Of a DNA stretch of 15,960 bases, positions 1-6,360 are shown piece after piece. Position 1 is the first letter of the stretch; every line of letters begins with the position of its first letter. The stretch is from Chlamydiia bacterium. GTDB taxonomy: Bacteria > Chlamydiota > Chlamydiia > Chlamydiales > FEN-1388. Under the pieces are notes generated by a model. It did no database searches. It was not told where the DNA came from and was given only the letters and a program-made list of their open reading frames with translations. Made by a program: the position numbers and the translations under genes. Where the stretch lies: positions 193 through 16,152 of the forward strand of contig PMZB01000244.1 in NCBI GenBank assembly GCA_003170575.1. The letters are read 5' to 3'.

Positions 1-81
1 CAAGAACTGCCGTTTTGATCCATGCCAGAAGGCGGACCAGACAATTGCAAAGTCTGGCATGGAGCGAAACGGCAGTTCTTG
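1..81. repeat. 81-bp near-perfect inverted repeat (long hairpin), possible rpsD terminator
   Basis: Bases 1-15 (CAAGAACTGCCGTTT) are the exact reverse complement of bases 67-81, and bases 20-29 (CCATGCCAGA) are the exact reverse complement of 53-62. The four bases between the two arms pair except for one A/G mismatch (18/64), so the stem is about 29 bp with a 23-nt loop. The loop contains CCAGAC (37-42), which can compete for GTCTGG (52-57). The element lies 30 bp beyond the stop codon of the minus-strand rpsD and is followed on the plus strand by TTTT (82-85). A bidirectional terminator or a small palindromic mobile repeat are both possible. The left edge is cut by the window, so it may be longer. 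Confidence 0.6.
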
Positions 82-111
82 TTTTGCCACAAGATTGTAA
101 GGACGCACCCT

Positions 112-732
112 TTAACCGCTATGGGCGATGAAATCGCAGACCATCGGCACATCGATCTCAAGAGGCAGTGGGATAGAACCCAAGGATGGCAGCGAGAGCA
201 GCTTCCCGGAACAATCGCCTTCATTGAGCTCAAGATACTCTGGCAGTGAGCGGTTTGCATTTTTGACCGACTCTGAGATCAGCTTGCAAGCCTTTGACTT
301 CTCGCGAATCGAAATCACCATGCCAGGTCGAACTTCGAACGATCTGATGTTCACCCGTTTACCGTTCACCTGAACGTGACCGTGGGAGACAAGCTGTTGG
401 GCCGCAAAGATCGTGGGAGCCAGCCGCAACCTATAGACGATAGTGTCGAGCCGGCACTCAAGCCTTTGCATCAGCAGCTCAGGAGTATTCTGATGGCGGC
501 GCGCTGCTTGCGTGAAATATCGGCGAAGCTGAGCTTCGCTGATCATCCCGAAGGCAGCTTTGAGCTTTTGTTTTTCTTCCAGCTGGACGCCGTAATCGGA
601 TTTTTTCTTCCGCTTTGCCCCATGCATGCCTGGTGGATGAGATTTGTGGACCAGTGGGTTTTTCGCCCGGCCAAAAATGTTGACCCCGAGGCGTCGTGCG
701 ATCCGGTTTTTCGCGTCTCTATAACGAGCCAT
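112..732 (-). CDS. rpsD: 30S ribosomal protein S4, copy 1
   Basis: Primary 16S rRNA-binding protein that nucleates assembly of the 30S body and takes part in decoding fidelity. The product is 206 aa, the usual full length. The N-terminal S4 region (about 1-95) contains NIFGR, PPGMHG and the basic KRKKKSDYG stretch. The S4 RNA-binding domain (about 96-155) contains RLDTIVYRL, AAQQLVSHGHVQVNGKRV and VRPGMVISI. It ends in VCDFIAHSG, matching copy 2. It lacks the N-terminal zinc-binding cysteines found in some S4 proteins, so it is a zinc-independent form. The ATG at 732 is preceded by AAAGAGGA (748-741 on the complement) with an 8-base gap, a good ribosome binding site. It is divergent from the tRNA genes. 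It is unlinked to the usual rpsK-rpoA neighbourhood, at least on the visible side. Confidence 0.96.
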   Translation of the reverse strand: MARYRDAKNRIARRLGVNIFGRAKNPLVHKSHPPGMHGAKRKKKSDYGVQLEEKQKLKAAFGMISEAQLRRYFTQAARRHQNTPELLMQRLECRLDTIVYRLRLAPTIFAAQQLVSHGHVQVNGKRVNIRSFEVRPGMVISIREKSKACKLISESVKNANRSLPEYLELNEGDCSGKLLSLPSLGSIPLPLEIDVPMVCDFIAHSG

Positions 733-838
733 TGCTGATGTCCTCTTTATCGCTCTTTTTTCAAAGATAAGAAGTGTCGCACAAAGAGGGCTTTTTCAGC
801 AATTCTCGAGATATCGAAAATATGGCACTACTCGGGTT

Positions 839-867
839 TGGACAAAAAATACAAAGTTCGGTATCTT
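839..867 (+). promoter_or_regulatory. Candidate sigma66/sigma70-type promoter for the tRNA pair
   Basis: TGGACA (839-844, 5 of 6 to the consensus -35) is separated by 17 bases from TATCTT (862-867, 4 of 6 to the -10). It points toward tRNA-Ala, whose mature 5' end is about 50 bases downstream of the predicted start. It lies in the 190-bp divergent spacer between rpsD and the tRNAs, which otherwise shows no coding signal. Recognised by eye only. Confidence 0.4.
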
Positions 868-922
868 CGCTAGCACGATCGTCGGAGAGTTTTTTCGAAG
901 GAATGCTTTTTGGCGCTTCTTG

Positions 923-995
923 GGGGGTTTAGCTCAGTTGGTAGAGCGTCTGATTTGCATTCAGAAGGTCAGGAGTTCGAACCTCCTAACCTCCA
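923..995 (+). tRNA. tRNA-Ala, anticodon TGC
   Basis: A complete 73-nt cloverleaf is visible. The acceptor stem GGGGGTT pairs with AACCTCC and includes the G3:U70 wobble pair that is the classic alanine identity element. The D stem is GCTC/GAGC, the anticodon loop TTTGCAT gives TGC at 956-958, and the T arm is AGGAG-TTCGAAC-CTCCT. The discriminator base is A995. The 3' CCA is not encoded, so it must be added by nucleotidyltransferase. tRNA-Ile follows 6 bases later and is probably co-transcribed. In many bacteria this pair sits in the 16S-23S spacer; no rRNA is present here. Confidence 0.97.
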
Positions 996-1001
996 ACATA
1001 T

Positions 1002-1075
1002 GCGGGCATAGCTCAGTTGGTTAGAGCGCGACACTGATAATGTCGAGGTCCCTAGTTCAAATCTAGGTAACCGCA
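1002..1075 (+). tRNA. tRNA-Ile, anticodon GAT
   Basis: The D arm (GCTC/GAGC), anticodon arm (CGACA-CTGATAA-TGTCG, anticodon GAT at 1036-1038) and T arm (CCTAG-TTCAAAT-CTAGG) are all intact. The total is 74 nt with discriminator A1075 and no encoded CCA. The acceptor stem is unusual: GCGGGCA opposite TAACCGC leaves G5/A68 and C6/A67 unpaired, so only five of seven pairs form. The gene lies 6 bases after tRNA-Ala. It is called functional because the other arms are perfect. Confidence 0.92.
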
Positions 1076-1184
1076 CTTTTCCTCTTGAGAAGATCTCTCT
1101 CTTTCGCCAAAGTGTACATATATAAAGAGCCATTTCCGGTGTGATTTTTTTTAAAAAACACAGTGGGAATGCCTCATTAAAACA

Positions 1185-1219
1185 ACCCGAAGAATTTCGG
1201 GTACGTGCACGAGTACGTA
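1185..1219 (+). promoter_or_regulatory. Two small hairpins in the hpf leader
   Basis: ACCCGAA (1185-1191) and TTCGGGT (1196-1202) form a perfect 7-bp stem with a GAAT loop. TACGT (1202-1206) and ACGTA (1215-1219) form a second 5-bp stem ending about 6 bases before the AAGGAG ribosome binding site (1225-1230). Neither is followed by a T run, so they look like leader structure rather than a terminator. An AT-rich possible -10 (TATATA/TATAAA, 1119-1126) lies upstream without a clear -35 partner. A regulatory role is inference. Confidence 0.3.
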
Positions 1220-1237
1220 AATGGAAGGAGTCTCATT

Positions 1238-1828
1238 ATGCCAAATCGTAAAGAAAAGATGGTTGAGCTGGAACAGGGCTATAATGTTATTGTTACAGGG
1301 CGCCATGTTCATGTAACAGATGGAATGAAGCAACATGCAGTAGAAAGAATATCCAAATTGGAGCGTGTTGGTACACGAATCATCGATATACATGTCACAA
1401 TGGATATTCAAAAACTGAGCCATCGTTGTGACATCATGATGAAGTATGGTCACACCATAATCCGAAGCCATGCAGCCACAACAGATATGTACGTATCTAT
1501 CGATGAAGCTGTTAATAAATTGGATAAGCAGCTCAGAAAATATAAAAAGAGACTCCAAGAGCATCATGCTAAAGATGTCCGAGCTATTGAAATTCCTGTT
1601 CAAGTATATGCTTTAGAGGAAGAGATTGAGGAAGAAGAAGTTCCTGTACATAGAATTGTTGCAACAGAAACGAGAAGACTCAAGCTATTGTCTGACGATG
1701 AAGCTATCATGAGAATGGATCTTTCCGGAGATCCTCTGATGGTATTTAGATCTGAAGTTTCGCAAAAGATTAGAGTCATCTATCGGCGAGAAGATGGCAA
1801 CTACGGAATTATTCAGCCGGAAGAGTAA
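1238..1828 (+). CDS. hpf: Ribosome hibernation promoting factor, long form
   Basis: Binds the decoding region of idle 30S subunits and, in the long form, pairs two ribosomes into inactive 100S dimers during stasis. The 196-aa product has the two-part layout of long HPF. An N-terminal HPF/RaiA beta-alpha domain (about 14-108, with VTGRHVHVTDGMKQHAVERISKL and VSIDEAVNKLDKQLRKYKKRL) is joined by an acidic linker (EEEIEEEE, about 127-134) to a C-terminal dimerisation domain (about 139-196). That domain contains KLLSDDEAIMRMDLSG, DPLMVFRSE and VIYRREDGNYGIIQPE. The ATG at 1238 is chosen over an in-frame GTG at 1205 because AAGGAG (1225-1230) sits 7 bases ahead of it and the extra residues are unlike the family. 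A stasis factor fits a developmental cycle with a dormant infectious form. Confidence 0.95.
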   Translation: MPNRKEKMVELEQGYNVIVTGRHVHVTDGMKQHAVERISKLERVGTRIIDIHVTMDIQKLSHRCDIMMKYGHTIIRSHAATTDMYVSIDEAVNKLDKQLRKYKKRLQEHHAKDVRAIEIPVQVYALEEEIEEEEVPVHRIVATETRRLKLLSDDEAIMRMDLSGDPLMVFRSEVSQKIRVIYRREDGNYGIIQPEE

Positions 1829-1834
1829 ACAGTT

Positions 1835-2266
1835 TTGACAGGTCTTAAGATATTTTGTGCTGTGCGACATACTCCTGTCGCACGCACACCAGAAGAATGT
1901 GTTCGACAGAACCTTCTGAGGTCTTTTTTCACAATAGGCGGCTATCCTGAACACCTTACCCGCGTTGAAATGCCCTTAGATTTTTTTGCTCCCCCAAATG
2001 CTTGCCCTCAAAGACGTTTGGACATTGTTTGCTTTTATAAAAAGAGTGACGCCCTTCTCCCCCTCCTTATTGTCGAATGCAAGGCATCTGTACCCCAAGC
2101 TCGAGCCAACCTGCAGCTTTTTGGGTATAATTTTCACGCTAAAGCTCCTTTTACTGCTCTTGCTTGGCAGGATTCTATCATTCTTTACCATGGCAAAACG
2201 CTTTGTTATGAGGGAGGCTTTCAGGATTTTCCTACTTATCAAGGTCTGCTTCAAAAGAATCCTTAA
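1835..2266 (+). CDS. Stand-alone HsdR N-terminal-like PD-(D/E)XK protein
   Basis: Resembles the small 'type I restriction enzyme R protein N-terminus' family (HSDR_N_2), which carries a PD-(D/E)XK nuclease fold without the helicase of a real HsdR subunit. In the 143-aa product the catalytic pattern is visible: an early acidic residue in TPEECVRQ (about 18-25), D63 in RRLDIVCFY, and E81-C-K83 in LLIVECKA. The family's QLFGYN follows at about 94-99. The start is a TTG at 1835 with GGAAGAG (1819-1825) upstream. A GTG ten codons in is possible but would begin close to the first conserved residue. It starts 6 bp after hpf, so co-transcription is likely. No methylase or specificity gene is nearby, so a restriction role is unlikely and the true substrate is unknown. 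Confidence 0.75.
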   Translation: MTGLKIFCAVRHTPVARTPEECVRQNLLRSFFTIGGYPEHLTRVEMPLDFFAPPNACPQRRLDIVCFYKKSDALLPLLIVECKASVPQARANLQLFGYNFHAKAPFTALAWQDSIILYHGKTLCYEGGFQDFPTYQGLLQKNP

Positions 2267-2346
2267 AAAAACCCTTTTTCAAAAAGTCTGTTTTGGTGTA
2301 TTTGCTGTGGTAAGGGACAAAGAATAATCTGAAGAGACTAAGCTAT

Positions 2347-2871
2347 ATGAATGAACAAAAACAAGCGCCACCACCAGAACAGCCCAAAGTAGACCAAAGA
2401 CCGCCTTTACGACCAATAGGTCTTGGCATGTTGCCAGTTCAAGAAATCGTTAATAGGCTTGAAGAACTGGTACGATATGTGTTGGAATGTGAAACCAAGC
2501 CAGTGCAAAAAGATGTCTCCTTTGTGGATGTATACAAACGCCTTGTGCAGATCAGGGAAGCCATTAATGTTCTGTCTAAAGATCAGCAAACTATACTCAC
2601 AATACTAGAAGCGCGCGGAATATCAAAAGAGCAAATGGACAAAGCCCTGTCCCCAGAAGAAAAGAAGATAATTTCTAAGCTTAAAAATTTAGAGGGGATT
2701 TGTGAGGCAGCAAAGGAACGTCTTCATAGATCTATTCAGAGACATCCTGAGCTTGAGCAAGAAATAAAAGAAAAGATTCGATCTGAAACGGCAACTAAGA
2801 AACAAAAAATTATTCATAGGAAAGAAAAATTTAGGCGGTTAGGAGGCAAGAAAGGATGGCTTCCGACCTAG
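2347..2871 (+). CDS. Hypothetical charged helical protein, 174 aa
   Basis: I do not recognise this protein. The N-terminal 25 residues are rich in proline and glutamine (APPPEQPKVDQRPPLRP) and probably disordered. Residues about 30-145 are amphipathic and charged with helix-forming composition, including LEELVRYVLE, VYKRLVQIREAINVL and ELEQEIKEKIR. The C-terminus is strongly basic (KKQKIIHRKEKFRRLGGKKG), which could bind nucleic acid or acidic partners. There is no signal peptide or membrane segment. GAAGAG (2331-2336) lies 10 bases before the ATG, a weak but plausible ribosome binding site. It follows the HsdR-N-like gene by 80 bp on the same strand. Coding is supported by its length and consistent amino-acid character; function is unknown. 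Confidence 0.65.
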   Translation: MNEQKQAPPPEQPKVDQRPPLRPIGLGMLPVQEIVNRLEELVRYVLECETKPVQKDVSFVDVYKRLVQIREAINVLSKDQQTILTILEARGISKEQMDKALSPEEKKIISKLKNLEGICEAAKERLHRSIQRHPELEQEIKEKIRSETATKKQKIIHRKEKFRRLGGKKGWLPT

Positions 2872-3086
2872 TCCACCGAGATAGGGATCGAATTGTTGTT
2901 GACAGAATACATGAGTACAGTTTCTACTTTTAGGGTATTTTAAGGGAAAAAAAGGAAAATTGCACGGAGGTTAAAGAAATTTTTACTAAAATTGTATGGC
3001 AAATCGGATGCAAATAATGAGGAATTGGTGTATAGAAATAATTTTACGAGTTCGATATGTCAGGAATGATGTGGTAAGAGGTTTGT
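2872..3086. other. 215-bp intergenic spacer upstream of the uhpC operon
   Basis: AT-rich spacer with no convincing ORF. A perfect -35 hexamer TTGACA (2899-2904) is present but has only a poor -10 at normal distance. TTGCAC (2960-2965) followed after 18 bases by TACTAA (2984-2989) is a second weak candidate. The uhpC ribosome binding site AAGAGG (3076-3081) ends 5 bases before its ATG. The promoter of the three-gene operon is expected here but cannot be fixed by eye. Confidence 0.4.
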
Positions 3087-4439
3087 ATGGTAGTGCTTAT
3101 TGACAGAATAAAAAGAGAGCCAAGTCAACCTGAATTGACCGATCGGGAAACCGTGGCAAAGAAGTATTCACACTGGCGGTGGAGAGTATTTTACTCAATG
3201 TACATTGGGTATGCACTCTACTATCTTACAAGAAATAGCTTCACCTTTGCCATGCCTGCGATGATGAACGACCTAGGTTTTGACAAGGGTCAATTAGGCC
3301 TTCTTGCGAGCATTCTCTCTCTTGTGTATGGGGTGAGTAAGTTTGCAGCTGGCATCTTGGCGGATCGATCAAATCCAAAGTACTTCATGGCTCTTGGCCT
3401 CATGGCCACGGGTGTTTTCAATATTCTATTTGGCTTTTCTTCTTCTCTAGTTTTCCTTGCTATTTTTTGGGGATTAAACGGTTGGTTCCAGGGCTTTGGC
3501 TGGCCGGCCTGTGCAAAGCTCCTTACCCATTGGTATTCCCAATCAGAGCGAGGAAGATGGTGGTCCTGGTGGAATACCTCTCATAACCTTGGCGGAGCAC
3601 TGATTCCTCTCTTTGTAGCGTTTTGTGCGGCGAACTTTGGATGGCGTGTTGCGATGATCGCTCCAGGGGTTTTGGTGATTATTGGCGGTCTTTTCCTGAT
3701 GAACAGACTGACTGATACCCCCAAAGCCTTGGGATTGCCCCCAGTGGAAAAATTTCGCAATGATTATAGATCGCCGCCTGCGAATACCCAGGGTGAAGAG
3801 CTTTCAGCAAAGCAAATTTTATTTTCCTATGTGTTAAATAATCCTTACATATGGGTTTTGGGAATCACCTATTTTTTTGTCTACCTTGTACGCATGGCCA
3901 TGAACACATGGACGGTGCTGTATCTAGTGGAAACAAAGGGATATAGCCAAATGGGAGCGGGAGCGGTTATTTTTTGGTTTGAAATTGGAGGCATGTTTGG
4001 AAGCTTGGTAGCAGGATGGGCTTCTGATAAGATTTTCTCAGCTAACCGAGGCCCGGTCAATGCCCTTTTCTGCTTGTTTACCACCCTTGCCATTTATACA
4101 TTTTGGATCACTCCTGGCAACCAGCCCTTGCTTGATTCCTTGTTGATTTTTACCATAGGATTTTTTGTGTTTGGGCCGCAGATGCTTATCGGTGTAGCAG
4201 CTGCAGAGCTCTCCCACAAAAGAGCTGCAGCGAGCGCCACAGGATTTACTGGGTTTATAGCGTATATCGGCTCTGCAGTTGCAGGATATCCGCTTGGAAT
4301 TCTCATGAAAAGCTTTGGATGGGACGGATTTTTCGTTGCTCTTACCGGCTGTGCTATAGTTTCCTTTTTGCTTCTTTTCCCTTTATGGGGTGTAAAGACT
4401 GCTCCAGAAAACAGCCTCTCTAAACAAAGAGTTCGGTAA
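3087..4439 (+). CDS. uhpC: Hexose-phosphate:phosphate antiporter (OPA family, MFS)
   Basis: Inner-membrane major-facilitator transporter that exchanges sugar phosphate, typically glucose 6-phosphate, for inorganic phosphate. The 450-aa product has about twelve hydrophobic segments, the family's usual size and layout. Visible family signatures include YYLTRNSFTFAMP with R49 and YLVRMAMNTW with R269. By position these match the two phosphate-binding arginines of UhpT/GlpT. NGWFQGFGWPACAKLL (about 131-146) is the OPA signature. Chlamydial homologues are annotated uhpC although they act as transporters like UhpT rather than as the E. coli UhpC sensor; the symbol follows that usage. AAGAGG precedes the ATG by 5 bases. 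It heads a tight operon with the next two genes. Import of host glucose 6-phosphate would feed glycolysis and glycogen synthesis in an intracellular bacterium. Confidence 0.92.
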   Translation: MVVLIDRIKREPSQPELTDRETVAKKYSHWRWRVFYSMYIGYALYYLTRNSFTFAMPAMMNDLGFDKGQLGLLASILSLVYGVSKFAAGILADRSNPKYFMALGLMATGVFNILFGFSSSLVFLAIFWGLNGWFQGFGWPACAKLLTHWYSQSERGRWWSWWNTSHNLGGALIPLFVAFCAANFGWRVAMIAPGVLVIIGGLFLMNRLTDTPKALGLPPVEKFRNDYRSPPANTQGEELSAKQILFSYVLNNPYIWVLGITYFFVYLVRMAMNTWTVLYLVETKGYSQMGAGAVIFWFEIGGMFGSLVAGWASDKIFSANRGPVNALFCLFTTLAIYTFWITPGNQPLLDSLLIFTIGFFVFGPQMLIGVAAAELSHKRAAASATGFTGFIAYIGSAVAGYPLGILMKSFGWDGFFVALTGCAIVSFLLLFPLWGVKTAPENSLSKQRVR

Positions 4440-4446
4440 CATAATC

Positions 4447-6360
4447 ATGACGATTCCTCAAGAAATTTTAACCTGTTTTGAGGAATTAAACCCACGAGCT
4501 GCAGCCCTTCTTTCCATTGCTGACACTTCTGGCGTGCGCTTATGTGTCACAAACGGCGTAGAAAATATTCTGGATGAACGTCAAGCTGCGCCATATTATT
4601 TACATGATCCGGATAATCCAGAAAAAGAAGCAGTCCACTGGTGGTCCTCTATCGAAATGAAAAAGGTAGAGTGCCTTGTTATCTTCGGCGTTGGAGCTGG
4701 GTGGCATTGGAAAGCAATTCAGCCCTGGCTGAAGCGAAAGCCTGAACGACGCGTCATTATTCTTGAAGACGATATTGCTGTTCTTTCTTGCTTTTTGCGA
4801 TCCAGTTTAGCTCCTGCCTTTTTCCAGGACACACAGTCCACGCTTCTTTATGTAGAGGGTGGAGAGGAAGGAAAAAGTGTTGTAGAGCTTGTCTCCTGGT
4901 ATCTGTATCAACGTCCATACAAGATGGTTGCCTCTCCTTCTAATCTTCAACGCAGTGTTCTTTTTTTCCAGGCTCTCAAAAGTGAAATTACTACTCAGGA
5001 AGTCGATGTAAAAAGTGTTCTGGATGAATTTTTTTCCTTTGGAGAAGGCCAGCTTCGGAATTTTGGGAGAAAACTGTTTTTTTGGAAGAAGTCTTTGCAG
5101 GGAGCCTCACTCTTTAACCAGTTTCACGGATGTCCTGCGATTGTGGTTGCAGCAGGCCCTTCTCTAGACCATGAGATGGAGCTTTTGCAAAAGGCAAGCT
5201 CATCAGCGCTCATTCTTGCAGGCGGCTCTTCCATAGGAGCACTTTTGCAAGGAGGGGTGATTCCGCACTTTGCTGCTTCTGTTGATCCAAATCCTGCCCA
5301 GTATAGTCGGCTGCGGCAAACAGAGCCTTTTTGCTTGCCAATTTTTTATCGCTCGCGGGCTCTTTTCGAAGGGCTTTTTCTGCATAAAGGGCCACTGCTC
5401 TACCTTCGAGGCGGAGATGGGTATCCAATTGTTGGCCTTATGGAAAAATCGTTAGGCGTGACCGGAAAAGCAGTGGATGGTGGACATAGTGTTTCAAATC
5501 TTCTGATTGAACTTGCAATGGCACTAGGATGCGATCCCATCATCATGGTGGGATATGATCTTGCGTATACAGATGGCGCGCGTTATACCAAAAACATCAG
5601 CGAGTCTCTCCAGCATGGGGAAGAAATTGCCTTTACTGGAGCCACACGAGGACAACTTGTCGAAGTTCCTTCTCAAGATGGTGGAACTGTGACGTCAGAA
5701 GCAAAATGGATAACTGAAGCAAAATGGATAGAAAAATTTTGTAAGGATTTCCCTCATGCGCATCTTATTAATACTGCAGAACATGGCTTGAAGATGTCTG
5801 GAATGGAGTACTCTTCTTTTGCTCAAGCTGTAGCAAAGTATTGTCCTAAGACAAGAGACATTGAAGGCATGATTCATCTTGCTCTTCAAGAGGCTGCAAG
5901 CATTCCATTTTCATTGCCAGCAATTTCTCACACGATTTTTCATCTTTCAAAGAGTATGGAGCGCACGAATACGATATTAAAAGAGATAGAAGAACTAGGT
6001 AAAAATTGTGCAGATCCAGAAGAGAATCATTCAATCGTTGAGCTTTTGTGCTCTCTAGAGCAGGAAGATGCGTTTAGCTATGTGTTGCTCCCTTTTTCTA
6101 TGATGCATCAGAAATTGAGTTTGCTCAGGTCCTTTCTTGAGGTCCGTCCCTTTGGGGACGAGCAAGCCAAGCAAGCATATAATGCAAAAGCATTTATCGA
6201 ACGATGTCAATTTCTCCAGCATGCATGTAAGGTTCACCAGCGATTTTTCTTTGGCTTAGTAAGCTGGGGATGGACTATTGGGAATCAGTTACCCGAGGCT
6301 CTCTCCCTTGCACCTATACCAGAAGAGTTTACCTCTATCCCTAAAGAGGTAATTACATGA
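4447..6360 (+). CDS. DUF115/Maf-like protein (6-hydroxymethylpterin pyrophosphokinase MptE-like superfamily)
   Basis: The 637-aa product matches the DUF115/Maf pattern. An N-terminal Rossmann-like segment (VIFGVGAGWHWKAI, about 79-92, followed by RRVIILEDD) precedes the central DUF115 core. The core has AIVVAAGPSLD (231-241), ILAGGSSIGALLQGG, ASVDPNP (277-283) and DGGHSVSNLLIELAMALGCDPIIMVGYDLAYTDG (344-377), here read in parts. A helical C-terminal region of about 150 residues follows. Relatives include flagellin-modifying Maf proteins, which transfer nonulosonic sugars to flagellin Ser/Thr, and archaeal MptE. Nothing here shows a flagellar context, so a surface or secreted protein as acceptor is only inference. 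It starts 7 bp after uhpC without a strong ribosome binding site and ends in an ATGA overlap with the next gene, indicating translational coupling. An in-frame 18-bp duplication gives EAKWI twice (about 418-428). Confidence 0.82.
   Translation: MTIPQEILTCFEELNPRAAALLSIADTSGVRLCVTNGVENILDERQAAPYYLHDPDNPEKEAVHWWSSIEMKKVECLVIFGVGAGWHWKAIQPWLKRKPERRVIILEDDIAVLSCFLRSSLAPAFFQDTQSTLLYVEGGEEGKSVVELVSWYLYQRPYKMVASPSNLQRSVLFFQALKSEITTQEVDVKSVLDEFFSFGEGQLRNFGRKLFFWKKSLQGASLFNQFHGCPAIVVAAGPSLDHEMELLQKASSSALILAGGSSIGALLQGGVIPHFAASVDPNPAQYSRLRQTEPFCLPIFYRSRALFEGLFLHKGPLLYLRGGDGYPIVGLMEKSLGVTGKAVDGGHSVSNLLIELAMALGCDPIIMVGYDLAYTDGARYTKNISESLQHGEEIAFTGATRGQLVEVPSQDGGTVTSEAKWITEAKWIEKFCKDFPHAHLINTAEHGLKMSGMEYSSFAQAVAKYCPKTRDIEGMIHLALQEAASIPFSLPAISHTIFHLSKSMERTNTILKEIEELGKNCADPEENHSIVELLCSLEQEDAFSYVLLPFSMMHQKLSLLRSFLEVRPFGDEQAKQAYNAKAFIERCQFLQHACKVHQRFFFGLVSWGWTIGNQLPEALSLAPIPEEFTSIPKEVIT
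5698..5730 (+). repeat. 18-bp-period tandem duplication inside the DUF115/Maf-like gene
   Basis: The 15-mer GAAGCAAAATGGATA occurs at 5698-5712 and again, unchanged, at 5716-5730. It encodes EAKWIT followed by EAKWIE. The duplication is in frame and adds six residues just after the conserved DUF115 core. The exact identity of the copies suggests a recent event. Confidence 0.85.

Noticed and set aside
376..738. 120-aa open frame opposite rpsD copy 1 (and shorter ones at 22-249 and 128-373)
   Set aside because: They lie wholly or mostly antisense to a clear S4 gene, have no family resemblance, and no better start signal.
1205..1237. In-frame upstream GTG start giving a 207-aa HPF
   Set aside because: The ATG at 1238 has AAGGAG at the right distance, and the added residues do not resemble HPF and cover the leader hairpins.
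1151..1603. 150-aa open frame antisense to hpf
   Set aside because: Its composition (many Cys, His, Met) is that of a complement-strand shadow, and hpf on the other strand is unambiguous.
1835..2266. Part of a type I restriction-modification system
   Set aside because: The protein is only the small N-terminal-like domain and no hsdM, hsdS or helicase domain is in the window.
2899..3112. TTGACAGAATA occurring both in the spacer (2899) and at the start of uhpC (3101)
   Set aside because: An 11-base match in AT-rich DNA is too short to claim a duplicated uhpC start or paired operator.
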